Of a DNA stretch of 64,000 bases, positions 10,105-17,846 are shown one piece after another. The notes under the pieces are model-generated. The model was not told the DNA's origin and did no database searches. It was given only the letters and a program-made list of their open reading frames with translations. The position numbers and the translations under genes were made by a program. How positions within the stretch are numbered: position 1 is the first letter of the stretch; each line of letters opens with the position of its first letter. Origin of the DNA: Ruminococcus flavefaciens (lineage in GTDB: Bacteria > Bacillota > Clostridia > Oscillospirales > Ruminococcaceae); contig NZ_FNWV01000006.1 of the NCBI RefSeq assembly GCF_900108555.1, positions 62,001 to 126,000 of the forward strand, given 5' to 3'.

Positions 10105-10123
10105 AATTACCTCCTATAGCAAA

Positions 10124-10140
10124 TGTTGCTATTGGCAACA
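10124..10140. promoter_or_regulatory. Operator-like palindrome in the ugd 5' leader
   Basis: TGTTGCTATTGGCAACA, with 6-bp perfect arms TGTTGC/GCAACA, lies between the ugd -10 box and its ribosome site, a position suited to repression by the HTH fused to Ugd. Confidence 0.6.
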
Positions 10141-10165
10141 TAAATGTTTTGAATATGATAATATT

Positions 10166-10194
10166 ATTATAACAGGTGTTATAGCAGATGTCAA
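10166..10194 (-). promoter_or_regulatory. Consensus sigma-A promoter of ugd
   Basis: On the minus strand TTGACA (10194-10189), 17-bp spacer, TATAAT (10171-10166): a perfect consensus. A further TGTTGC half-site lies at 10201-10206, just upstream of the -35. Confidence 0.85.
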
Positions 10195-10652
10195 TATCGA
10201 TGTTGCAGAATATAAACTCATAAAATCAAACTCGCTTGTGTATTGTGCTATTAATGTTGCTGATAGTAACGCCTGTTAAATTGAACACTAATCTTCAGCC
10301 GAATCTCTTCGTCAGTCATTACATATAAAGGTTATCATATTGTTATTTCAGATTTAGAACATGATGCGCAATTATTGGTGAATTCTAATTATCTGGGCTG
10401 AGTAGCTGCTCAGCTGACTATGATTTTACTATGGATTTTTTATGTTGCTGATCTATTATTTCTCTTTTGTAGTTTTGAACAACAAATCCAGTTTTTATAT
10501 CATGGATAATATGTGATTATATAAATTTTGTCTAAAAATTAATTGCTAAAAATAATTTATGATTTACATAATGTAATAATTGAAACTGGTAATACAAATA
10601 ATAAAAAATCTTAAAAATAATATATAAATCGCGGAAAAATTTAAGCTTTCAT
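10195..10652. other. AT-rich divergent intergenic region with operator-like half-sites
   Basis: About 460 bases without a plausible gene. It holds TGTTGC at 10201-10206 and a weaker palindrome TGTTGCTGATAGTAAC at 10255-10270, both matching the operator upstream of ugd. The remainder (10320-10650) is very AT-rich with no pattern I can support. Confidence 0.5.
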
Positions 10653-10668
10653 TTGTTAATAGCAACAA
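10653..10668. promoter_or_regulatory. Operator-like palindrome at the polysaccharide operon promoter
   Basis: TTGTTAATAGCAACAA; its reverse complement shares TGTTGCTATT with the ugd operator. It lies 16 bp upstream of the operon -35 box. Confidence 0.55.
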
Positions 10669-10684
10669 TATTGACTTCCATATA

Positions 10685-10714
10685 TTGACATAATGTATAA
10701 GAATATGATATAAT
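10685..10714 (+). promoter_or_regulatory. Consensus sigma-A promoter of the polysaccharide operon
   Basis: TTGACA at 10685-10690 and TATAAT at 10709-10714, 18-bp spacer. The first operon gene begins at 11384, so a leader of about 660 bases is expected. Confidence 0.8.
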
Positions 10715-10975
10715 TCTACATATTAAAAAACATGATATATTTGTTACAACCAGTTGACTTTCGGTCAGATAATAATGCGCAAAAAGCGCCTATTCTTCTG
10801 TGCAAAGATAAAATTGAAAGTGGCTGTTGTAGTAAATCAAGATACCATAAGCCAATCAACTTTCAATGAACTAATTTATGGAGTGCCGATCCGTGGGTAT
10901 GGGGCTGCCAACGGAAGCAAATCGGTTCTTGCATTCATAAACAGGTTTTATCGATGTTTTTTAAGGGGTGTTTAT

Positions 10976-11104
10976 ATGAGTATTATGCTTATTTCAGAAG
11001 CAAGTCATAATGGAGTAACTTTATCTGAAAATATAGTAGAAGGCTTTGAACACTGGGGTAATTGCGCTTATACAGGCATGTTCTATTTTAAAGCCGGATT
11101 GTAA
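10976..11104 (+). CDS. Possible 42-residue leader peptide
   Basis: An ATG at 10976 is preceded by AAGGGG (10963-10968) at a 7-bp distance, the only convincing ribosome site in the leader. The frame encodes 42 residues ending in FYFKAGL and stops 6 bp before the terminator stem at 11111. That spacing is typical of leader peptides whose translation affects termination. The peptide is not enriched for one amino acid, so classical amino-acid attenuation is not indicated. The same frame is open further upstream, but without a ribosome site. It resembles no family I know. Confidence 0.35.
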   Translation: MSIMLISEASHNGVTLSENIVEGFEHWGNCAYTGMFYFKAGL

Positions 11105-11110
11105 AATAAT

Positions 11111-11140
11111 GCAGGCTTTTTGTGCCTGCTTTTGCTTTTT
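11111..11140 (+). terminator. Intrinsic terminator (attenuator) inside the operon leader
   Basis: GCAGGC (11111-11116), loop, GCCTGC (11124-11129) and then TTTTGCTTTTT. It stands 240 bases before the first operon gene, so transcription must read through it or restart. Confidence 0.7.
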
Positions 11141-11383
11141 ATAGGACGTTTTTTCTTAATACATCTGGCTGGTTGATATAAACTGCTATATTGATGGCAG
11201 CTGATATGGGTTTGCTGAAAAACACAGTGTTTAATAGCTCATATGGTATTATTACATAGTATTTCAGAGACCATTTTTTATGGCTTCTAAAAGTTTGTAT
11301 TGGGGATTAATACAGCAATAAGTAACACAAAGGACTTAATATACATAAGTAATGTATAAAAAATAATAAAGGATATGAGATTT

Positions 11384-12727
11384 ATGAGTAGTGTGAGTGC
11401 ATTAAAAGAAAAGATCAAGATATCGAAAGGTGCAATGTACAATGCCGATTCTCGCTTTGCAGGGATTGAGCCTTTTGACACTAAACTCTGGTTGGCATCT
11501 CCTACTATGCACGGCGATGAGCAGAAATGGGTAACAGATGCGTTTGTTAAGAATTGGATCACTACAGCTGGTGAAAACATCAATGAAGTTGAGAGACAGA
11601 TTGCTGAGTATATAGGCGTTGATCAAGCTATCGGTCTTTCCTGCGGAACTGCCGCACTGCACCTTGCTATTCGTCTTGCAGGCGAGAAGCTCTACGGCAT
11701 CCCAAAGGTAAGCCACGGAAGCCTTGAAGGTCACAAAGTTTTTTGTTCGGATATGACTTTTGATGCAACTGTAAATCCTATTACTTATGAAGGCGGCGAA
11801 CCTGTATTCATCGACACAGAAGCTGATACATGGAATATGAGTCCTGATGCTTTAGAAAAGGCATTTGAGATCTATCCAGAGGTAAGACTTATCGTTGTTG
11901 CTCATTTATATGGTACTCCTGGAAAGATCGATGCTATCAGAAGAATTGCTGATAAACATGATGCATTGATCGTTGAAGATGCAGCCGAAAGTCTCGGTGC
12001 TACATATAAAGGCAAACAGACCGGAACATTTGGTGATTATAGTGTTATCAGCTTCAATGGTAATAAGATCATCACAGGTAGTTCTGGTGGCATGTTGTTA
12101 TGTAAGGAAAAGGCAGATGCTGACAAGATTCGTAAATGGTCCACACAGAGCCGTGAAGCTGCTTCTTGGTATCAGCATGAAGAGCTTGGTTATAATTACC
12201 GTATGAGTAATATTATCGCCGGCGTGGTTAGAGGTCAGATTCCTTATCTGGATGATCACATTGCACAGAAGAAGGCAATATATGAGAGATATAAAGAAGG
12301 ACTTAAAGACCTTCCTGTAAAGATGAACCCGTTTGACTGTATACATTCTGAGCCCAACTTCTGGCTGAGCTGCATGATAATAGACGAAAATGCCATGGCT
12401 CCTATGGTTCGTGGTGAGCAGGATTATTTGTATAAGAGCGAGACTGGCAAGAGCAGTCCACAGGAGATTCTCGATGCTCTGGCGATGTTCAACACAGAGG
12501 GACGCCCTGTCTGGAAGCCGATGCATTTGCAGCCGATCTACAGAAGTCATGCTTTTATCACAAGCTGTGGTAATGGGCGAGGACAGAGTAATGCATACAT
12601 AAAAGAAGAATGTACGGATGTTGGTGCTGATATCTTTAGGCGGGGTCTTTGCTTGCCGAGTGACATAAAGATGACTGAAGAACAGCAGGATGTTATTATT
12701 GAGATTATTCATAGATGTTTTAAATGA
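11384..12727 (+). CDS. DegT/DnrJ/EryC1/StrS-family sugar aminotransferase
   Basis: A 447-residue PLP-dependent enzyme. The start at 11384 fits AAAGGA at 11368-11373; an in-frame ATG at 11375 is too close to it. Visible features are the SCGTAALHLAI substrate/PLP segment, VEDAAESLGATYKG (the Asp that contacts the pyridine nitrogen) and SFNGNKIITGSSGGML, where the Lys in NKIITG should form the Schiff base. Family members transaminate keto-sugar nucleotides, usually at C4 or C3. No dedicated 4,6-dehydratase is next to it, though RmlB at 29075 could supply one keto sugar. As the first gene of the operon and directly before the priming transferase, it may make the sugar that starts the repeat unit, for example a diamino- or amino-trideoxy sugar; this is inferred. 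Confidence 0.88.
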   Translation: MSSVSALKEKIKISKGAMYNADSRFAGIEPFDTKLWLASPTMHGDEQKWVTDAFVKNWITTAGENINEVERQIAEYIGVDQAIGLSCGTAALHLAIRLAGEKLYGIPKVSHGSLEGHKVFCSDMTFDATVNPITYEGGEPVFIDTEADTWNMSPDALEKAFEIYPEVRLIVVAHLYGTPGKIDAIRRIADKHDALIVEDAAESLGATYKGKQTGTFGDYSVISFNGNKIITGSSGGMLLCKEKADADKIRKWSTQSREAASWYQHEELGYNYRMSNIIAGVVRGQIPYLDDHIAQKKAIYERYKEGLKDLPVKMNPFDCIHSEPNFWLSCMIIDENAMAPMVRGEQDYLYKSETGKSSPQEILDALAMFNTEGRPVWKPMHLQPIYRSHAFITSCGNGRGQSNAYIKEECTDVGADIFRRGLCLPSDIKMTEEQQDVIIEIIHRCFK

Positions 12728-12787
12728 TTGCTAGTATTGTATTAGATTGTGGTTATATGAAGAAATAGTTAGTTGGGAGTTAGATGA

Positions 12788-13627
12788 GTGAAAGTTTTAA
12801 AGGTTCTAATAAAAGTTATAGAAGTGATTATAGCTTTGGCTTCTTTTGCTGCTGCTATTGCTTTTATCGGTGAGCGAATCGATGAGATCAAATATAAAGG
12901 GGCAAGATTCTTTAGAAAGCCTACAGGTATCTATGAGCGTTTTATTAAGCGTCCACTTGACTGTTTCCTATCTTGTGGTGCAGCCATAGTTCTTTCTCCT
13001 GTGCTCCTTTACCTTATCATTGCAGGTGCTATCAATATGAAGGGTAATCCTTTCTTCACACAGGATAGACCAGGAAGAATTGATCCAATAACAGGAAAAG
13101 AGAGGATCTTCAAACTCATCAAATTCAGATCAATGACTAATGAGAAGGATGAAAACGGAAACTTGCTCCCTGATGAAAAACGTCTGAAACTCTATGGCAA
13201 AAAGCTTAGAGCATCCAGTCTTGATGAGCTTGGAGAACTCTTTAATATTATTAAAGGTGACATGGCTGTAGTTGGACCTAGACCACAGCTCGTTAGAGAC
13301 ATGGTTTTTATGACAGATGAACAGAGAAAAAGGCATATGGTCCGACAGGGACTCACTGGCCTTGCTCAGTGCAATGGCAGAAATGGCTTGGCTTGGGACG
13401 ATAAGCTGCAGTATGATATCGACTACATAGAGAATGGCATTACATTTATTGGCGATGTAAAGATAATATATAAAACTGTGGAAAAAGTGTTCAAAAAAGA
13501 AGGAATAACAATGGATAACATGGCTACTGCGGCTGATTATGGCGATTATCTGCTTAGTGAAGGCAGAGTAAGTGAGAGCGAATATGCTCAGAAACAACAA
13601 GAAGCTAAAGAATATGTGATGGGGTGA
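12788..13627 (+). CDS. Priming undecaprenyl-phosphate sugar phosphotransferase (WcaJ/PglC superfamily)
   Basis: A 279-residue protein starting with GTG at 12788, with GGGAG about 9 bp upstream. An N-terminal hydrophobic helix (residues 4-27) precedes a bacterial sugar-transferase domain: KRPLDCFLSCGAAIVLSPVLL membrane re-entrant helix, GNPFFTQDRPG, FKLIKFRSM, LRASSLDELGELFNIIKGDMAVVGPRPQL, and GLTGLAQCNGRN. The Asp-Glu pair in the SLDELGEL motif is the catalytic dyad of the family. It transfers a sugar-1-phosphate to undecaprenyl phosphate on the cytoplasmic face and thereby starts the repeat unit. It is shorter than WbaP/WcaJ because it lacks the multi-helix N-terminal domain, as PglC-type enzymes do, although one extra helix is present. 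The sugar specificity cannot be read from sequence. Confidence 0.9.
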   Translation: MKVLKVLIKVIEVIIALASFAAAIAFIGERIDEIKYKGARFFRKPTGIYERFIKRPLDCFLSCGAAIVLSPVLLYLIIAGAINMKGNPFFTQDRPGRIDPITGKERIFKLIKFRSMTNEKDENGNLLPDEKRLKLYGKKLRASSLDELGELFNIIKGDMAVVGPRPQLVRDMVFMTDEQRKRHMVRQGLTGLAQCNGRNGLAWDDKLQYDIDYIENGITFIGDVKIIYKTVEKVFKKEGITMDNMATAADYGDYLLSEGRVSESEYAQKQQEAKEYVMG

Positions 13628-13638
13628 AGAGGTATTAA

Positions 13639-14430
13639 ATGCCAAATGATTTAAATAATGGGATGGTATCAATTATCATGCCCTCGTATAATACAGGAAA
13701 GTATATAGCTGATACGATTGAATCAGTGCTTGCTCAAACATATAAAAATTGGGAGTTAATTATTGTTGATGACTGTTCAACTGATGATACTAATGAAGTC
13801 GTTAATAAGTTCAAATATGATGATAGAATAAAGTATTTGAAGAATGATCACAACTCAGGTGCTGCAGTTAGTCGCAATAAAGCACTTAGAGAAGCAAAAG
13901 GAAAATGGATTGCTTTTCTGGATTCTGATGATTTATGGTTGCCACATAAATTGATGTGGCAGCTGAAGTTTATGAAGAAACACGATTATCATTTTTCATA
14001 TACAAACTATTGTGAAATTGATGAGGATGGTGTGGAAACAGGCGTACTCGTCACAGGGCCAAAGCGAATAACTAAAACGGATATGTTTAATTATTGCTGG
14101 CCTGGATGTTTGACAGTAATGTACGATAGAGAATATGTTGGTTTAATTCAGATATTAGATATCAAAAAGAATAATGATTATGCCATGTGGTTGAAAGTGT
14201 GTCAGAAAGCAGATTGTTATTTGCTAAATAAGTGTTTAGCCAAATATCGAAAAGGTAGAAAAGGCAGTGTTAGTAGTCACAGTGTGAAAACTATGGTAGG
14301 TTGGCATTACAAATTATTTCATGAAGCTGAATGTCAGGGAGTAATGAAATCAATGTTTAATACTTGTCGAAATATGATATTTGGTTTATACAAGAAGAAA
14401 AGATATGTTAAGTTGGTGGCTAAAAAATGA
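13639..14430 (+). CDS. Family 2 glycosyltransferase
   Basis: 263 residues with a GT-A fold: VSIIMPSYNTGKYIADTIESV at the N-terminus, VDDCSTDDT for the nucleotide, and the metal-binding DSDD at about residues 94-97. It resembles TuaG/EpsE-type cytoplasmic transferases of surface polymers. It lies 11 bp after the priming transferase and overlaps the next gene by 4 bp (ATGA), so translation is coupled. Donor and acceptor are unknown. From here to about 20.9 kb the coding sequence is markedly more AT-rich than the right part of the window. Confidence 0.88.
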   Translation: MPNDLNNGMVSIIMPSYNTGKYIADTIESVLAQTYKNWELIIVDDCSTDDTNEVVNKFKYDDRIKYLKNDHNSGAAVSRNKALREAKGKWIAFLDSDDLWLPHKLMWQLKFMKKHDYHFSYTNYCEIDEDGVETGVLVTGPKRITKTDMFNYCWPGCLTVMYDREYVGLIQILDIKKNNDYAMWLKVCQKADCYLLNKCLAKYRKGRKGSVSSHSVKTMVGWHYKLFHEAECQGVMKSMFNTCRNMIFGLYKKKRYVKLVAKK

Positions 14431-15533
14431 AAATTGTATACACAAGAAGTTCCACTATTTATGATGACTCTAGAGCAAGTAAGGAGATATCAGCTTTTTT
14501 GGAAGCTGGGTATAAAGTAATTGTTCTAGGATGGGATAGGAATAAACTTGCTGTTGAAAAATGTAAAGAGTTATTTAAAGAGTACAATAATAGCATAAAG
14601 TTTCGGTTTTATTCAGGTAATGAAGGAAAAAATAAAATCAACAAAATTCTTTCAAGAATTAATTGGAATAAATGGCTAAAAAAACAGTTATACGCTATCA
14701 AAAATATAGACATTATACATTCTTGTGATTATGATACAGGGGCAGTCGTAAGAAAATTTGCGTTAAAAAAACACATAAAATATGTGTATGATATTTTCGA
14801 TTATTATATAGATGCACATCCAGTTCCAGCATTTATGAGAGACATTATAGAAAAAGACGAAATAAGAACCATAAATGATTCAGAGGCTACTATTATTTGT
14901 ACAGAAGAAAGAAGAGAGCAAATAAAAAAATCATCTCCTAAAAAAGTTTTGGTTATTCATAATTCGCCAGAAGTAGAAGAAATAGAGCCTTGTGTTGAAA
15001 TATACGATTATGTTTATTGTGGGAGCTTATTTGGTGGAAGACTAATTAAAGAGATTTTGGATTTTTACCCTAAAAATAGTGATCTTAAATTCGTTTTTGC
15101 AGGGTATGGTGAATTTGCAGAGTATGCGCAAAAGCTTGATACCCGATATGATAATTTTACTTTTTTAGGATCTATTCCATACTCTGAAGTCTTAGATATA
15201 GAGCAACAAGCAAAGGTTATTTCAGCTATTTATGAACCTACTATAAGAAATCATCAACTATGTGCACCAAATAAATTCTATGAAGCATTGGCATTGGGAA
15301 AACCAGTAATTGCATGTAAAGGAACAGGAATTGATAAAATAGTTGAAAAAAATAGAATAGGTATATCGATAGATTATTCTGCTGAAAATTTTTATGATGC
15401 TTTACGAAATCTTTTGAACGATGAAAATGAAAGAAAAAAAATTCGAATAATAGCAAGAAATGTTTATGACAAGAAATATAAATGGTCGCTTATGAAAAAA
15501 CAATTATTGGGAGCATACAAGGACTACATATAA
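14427..15533 (+). CDS. Family 4-type (GT-B) glycosyltransferase
   Basis: 368 residues. The N-terminal Rossmann half contains KIVYTRSSTIYDDSRASKEI and IHSCDYDTGAVVRKFA; the C-terminal half has the GT4 donor-binding arrangement (GSLFGGRLIKEIL, FAGYGEFAEY, FYEALALGKPVIACKGTGIDKIVE, in which FYEALALGKPV corresponds to the ExFG...E phosphate-binding region). It is likely a retaining glycosyltransferase that adds a residue to the lipid-linked repeat unit. It overlaps the preceding gene by 4 bp. Confidence 0.85.
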   Translation: MKIVYTRSSTIYDDSRASKEISAFLEAGYKVIVLGWDRNKLAVEKCKELFKEYNNSIKFRFYSGNEGKNKINKILSRINWNKWLKKQLYAIKNIDIIHSCDYDTGAVVRKFALKKHIKYVYDIFDYYIDAHPVPAFMRDIIEKDEIRTINDSEATIICTEERREQIKKSSPKKVLVIHNSPEVEEIEPCVEIYDYVYCGSLFGGRLIKEILDFYPKNSDLKFVFAGYGEFAEYAQKLDTRYDNFTFLGSIPYSEVLDIEQQAKVISAIYEPTIRNHQLCAPNKFYEALALGKPVIACKGTGIDKIVEKNRIGISIDYSAENFYDALRNLLNDENERKKIRIIARNVYDKKYKWSLMKKQLLGAYKDYI

Positions 15534-15589
15534 GTGATATTTATCTTTTGTTATAATATTTGAAGCCTGAATGGAGAGATATAGGTAGA

Positions 15590-16885
15590 ATGAATAGAGA
15601 AATAGAGAAAAGAAACGAAATACCACAAAAATATAAAGCAGTTTTTTCATTTTCTATTGTACTAATGATTTGGGCTAATGTATATACATTTGTGCCGTTT
15701 CCAGCTTTAGGCTGTGGCGAAGTGTTTCTTATTGTGATTAGTTTTTATTTAATTATAATGCTAAATAATAAGATAAAGCTTTTTTCTAAGAATAATGGAA
15801 TATTGTTTTTTATGATTTATGGGTTTATTACGACATTGGTAATGATTTCGATGTTCGATGCAAGCATACCAAAAGTTGCAATTCGTATGGCTAGAGATTT
15901 TTTTTATTACTTCATAATTATATTTCTTGGAGCAAATCTTTTTGACATTACTATTTTCAAAAAATGGTGTGTATGGTTCTGTTTATTATTAGCTGTATTT
16001 ATTATTGTACAAACATTGGTTTACTATCTTTTAGGGTATTTTATACCTGGTTTCCCATTAAACATAATGATTAATGACGGTGGATATACTGGTCAAGGAC
16101 TTTATGATTCGTATTTATCATATGCAAATATAGCTGGTTATATTAGACCGAATGGCTTTTTATGTGAACCTTCACATTGTGCACAATGCTTCTTAGTTTG
16201 TTTAATACTTATTCTTTTTGATGATGGTAAAATAGATAAAACAAAAATCTCTAAAGCAGTATTAGTTACTGTTGGAGCTGTATTAACTATGTCTACTAGT
16301 GCAATAATATATATTTTATTTATCTGGATTAATTGGTTGGTTAAAGAAGGTAAATACAATATAATAAAAACATTTATTATAATAATTGCTACAATCATAG
16401 CATTCGTAGTATTATTTCTAAGAGGAAATATGAATAATTTATTAGCTGTTAGTCAAAGGTTTACTAATCTTTTTACTGGAGGATCTTTGACAGCATCTTC
16501 CGAAGTACGAATGACAAAAGGAATTAATATTTTTTCATCTATGCCTTTTATTTATAAATTATTTGGTATTGGATTTGGTACATATTCATATGCATATGAT
16601 AGATCAATTATAAGCAAAGATGTTTTTATGGCTAATAACGAGTATATGAATACTTTTGCATATATACTGGTTTCAGCAGGGATTATAGGAATGATTATAA
16701 TTGCGACTGCAGTTATAACAATATATATTAGAAGTAATAGAGTAGGAAGAATGATGATATTAGCACTGATAGTCATGTCATTGGGATCAAGTATTTATAG
16801 TAGCCCAATTTGTGTATGGCTTATGCTTGTCATTATTAATTCTCACTATAACAGACATAAAAATAACGTAGAATGTTATGAATAA
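15590..16885 (+). CDS. Wzy-type polysaccharide polymerase
   Basis: Very hydrophobic protein with about 10-11 membrane segments and a large polar loop containing GFLCEPSHCAQ, a pattern seen in O-antigen ligase/polymerase family members. I prefer ATG 15590 (431 residues); the frame extends to a TTG at 15560 without a clear ribosome site. Wzy joins lipid-linked repeat units on the outer face of the membrane. The gene lies between glycosyltransferases and upstream of the Wzx flippase, as in Wzx/Wzy-dependent loci. Sequence conservation in the family is weak, so the call rests on topology and context. Confidence 0.75.
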   Translation: MNREIEKRNEIPQKYKAVFSFSIVLMIWANVYTFVPFPALGCGEVFLIVISFYLIIMLNNKIKLFSKNNGILFFMIYGFITTLVMISMFDASIPKVAIRMARDFFYYFIIIFLGANLFDITIFKKWCVWFCLLLAVFIIVQTLVYYLLGYFIPGFPLNIMINDGGYTGQGLYDSYLSYANIAGYIRPNGFLCEPSHCAQCFLVCLILILFDDGKIDKTKISKAVLVTVGAVLTMSTSAIIYILFIWINWLVKEGKYNIIKTFIIIIATIIAFVVLFLRGNMNNLLAVSQRFTNLFTGGSLTASSEVRMTKGINIFSSMPFIYKLFGIGFGTYSYAYDRSIISKDVFMANNEYMNTFAYILVSAGIIGMIIIATAVITIYIRSNRVGRMMILALIVMSLGSSIYSSPICVWLMLVIINSHYNRHKNNVECYE

Positions 16886-16905
16886 AATTTTATAGGGGGG
16901 AAAAC

Positions 16906-17766
16906 ATGATAGATATTTTGGTGCTTAATTACAACGATTATAATACCACTCTCGAATTTGTTAAAAAAACTTGTAGTTATGAAAGCGTTAGAACTATATT
17001 AATAGTAGATAATAATTCTACAGATGATTCATTTTTACAATTAAAAGATGTTGTTTCTTCTAAAGTTGAATTGATAAGAACCCCACGTAATGGTGGCTAT
17101 GGATATGGAAATAATTATGGAGTTCGATATCTAATTAAAAAATATGATTCAGAATTTATACTTCTTTCTAATCCAGATGTAATCATAGAGGAGCATACCT
17201 TAATTAAACTCGAGAGTTTTTTAAAAAAGAATCAAGAGTATATTATTGCTGCACCTTATATGTTAGATAAAAACGGAAAGAAAACAAATAATACAGCATA
17301 CAAAATTCCCACGTGTTGGCAATACATTTTTTCAATGGGAATAGTATATTCAAAGTATTTTAATAAGACAAGATATGAGAATCTTGAAAAATGCAATTCA
17401 GAATTTTTGGATGTTGGAGCTGTAGCTGGGTCATTATTCTTGATGGATGCGAAAAAAATGCTTAAATATGGTATGTATGATGAAAAGATTTTTTTGTACT
17501 GCGAGGAAACTGTATTAGGTTTGAAAATTGCAAAATCTCAATATAAAATGGCTTTATTGCCGCAAGAAACATATATACATAATCATTCTGTTTCTATCAA
17601 TAAAACCATTCAATCTTCAATTAAAAAGCATAAAATTCTTTTGAAAAGTAAACTATATGTGATAAAAAATCATTTCAATGCAAATTCTTTTCAACTGATA
17701 ATGGCACATATTATCTCAAAAATATCGCTGCTTGAAGTAAGAATTCTTTCCTTGATTAATGATTAA
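16906..17766 (+). CDS. Family 2 glycosyltransferase, rhamnosyltransferase-like
   Basis: 286 residues; strong AGGGGGG ribosome site 5 bp before the ATG. GT-A motifs: ILVLNYNDYNTTLEFV, IVDNNSTDDS, NGGYGYGNNYGVRY and LLSNPDVIIEE (NPD in place of DxD), followed by FLDVGAVAGSLFLM and DEKIFLYCEETVLGLKIA. This set is typical of WbbL/RfbN-like rhamnosyltransferases, which would fit with the RmlACBD genes in the same locus. The donor is an inference. Confidence 0.82.
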   Translation: MIDILVLNYNDYNTTLEFVKKTCSYESVRTILIVDNNSTDDSFLQLKDVVSSKVELIRTPRNGGYGYGNNYGVRYLIKKYDSEFILLSNPDVIIEEHTLIKLESFLKKNQEYIIAAPYMLDKNGKKTNNTAYKIPTCWQYIFSMGIVYSKYFNKTRYENLEKCNSEFLDVGAVAGSLFLMDAKKMLKYGMYDEKIFLYCEETVLGLKIAKSQYKMALLPQETYIHNHSVSINKTIQSSIKKHKILLKSKLYVIKNHFNANSFQLIMAHIISKISLLEVRILSLIND

Positions 17767-17846
17767 ATACAGATATACTAAGTTCAGCAAAATAGATATA
17801 TGTTTAGTGAGCTTAACTTTCAAAAATGTACTCATTGGAGGATAAA

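Larger units (their letters stand above)
10720..11140 (+). ncRNA. Structured leader RNA with attenuator ahead of the polysaccharide operon
   Basis: Between the promoter and the first gene I see ordered stems: GCGC/GCGC (10777-10789), ATTGAAAGT with ACTTTCAAT (10813-10821 / 10859-10867, extended inward by GGCT/AGCC), and CCGATCCGT with ACGG...ATCGG (10886-10894 / 10911-10925). A short ORF and an intrinsic terminator follow. I do not recognise a known riboswitch or T-box. The arrangement suggests control of transcription into the operon by termination and antitermination. Confidence 0.5.

Noticed and set aside
10754..10975. Upstream extension of the leader ORF (116 codons in total)
   Set aside because: No ribosome site at 10754, and the segment is covered by RNA stems; only the part from 10976 has a ribosome site.
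15560..15589. TTG start for the Wzy protein
   Set aside because: Adds ten polar residues without a ribosome site; ATG 15590 preferred, with some doubt.
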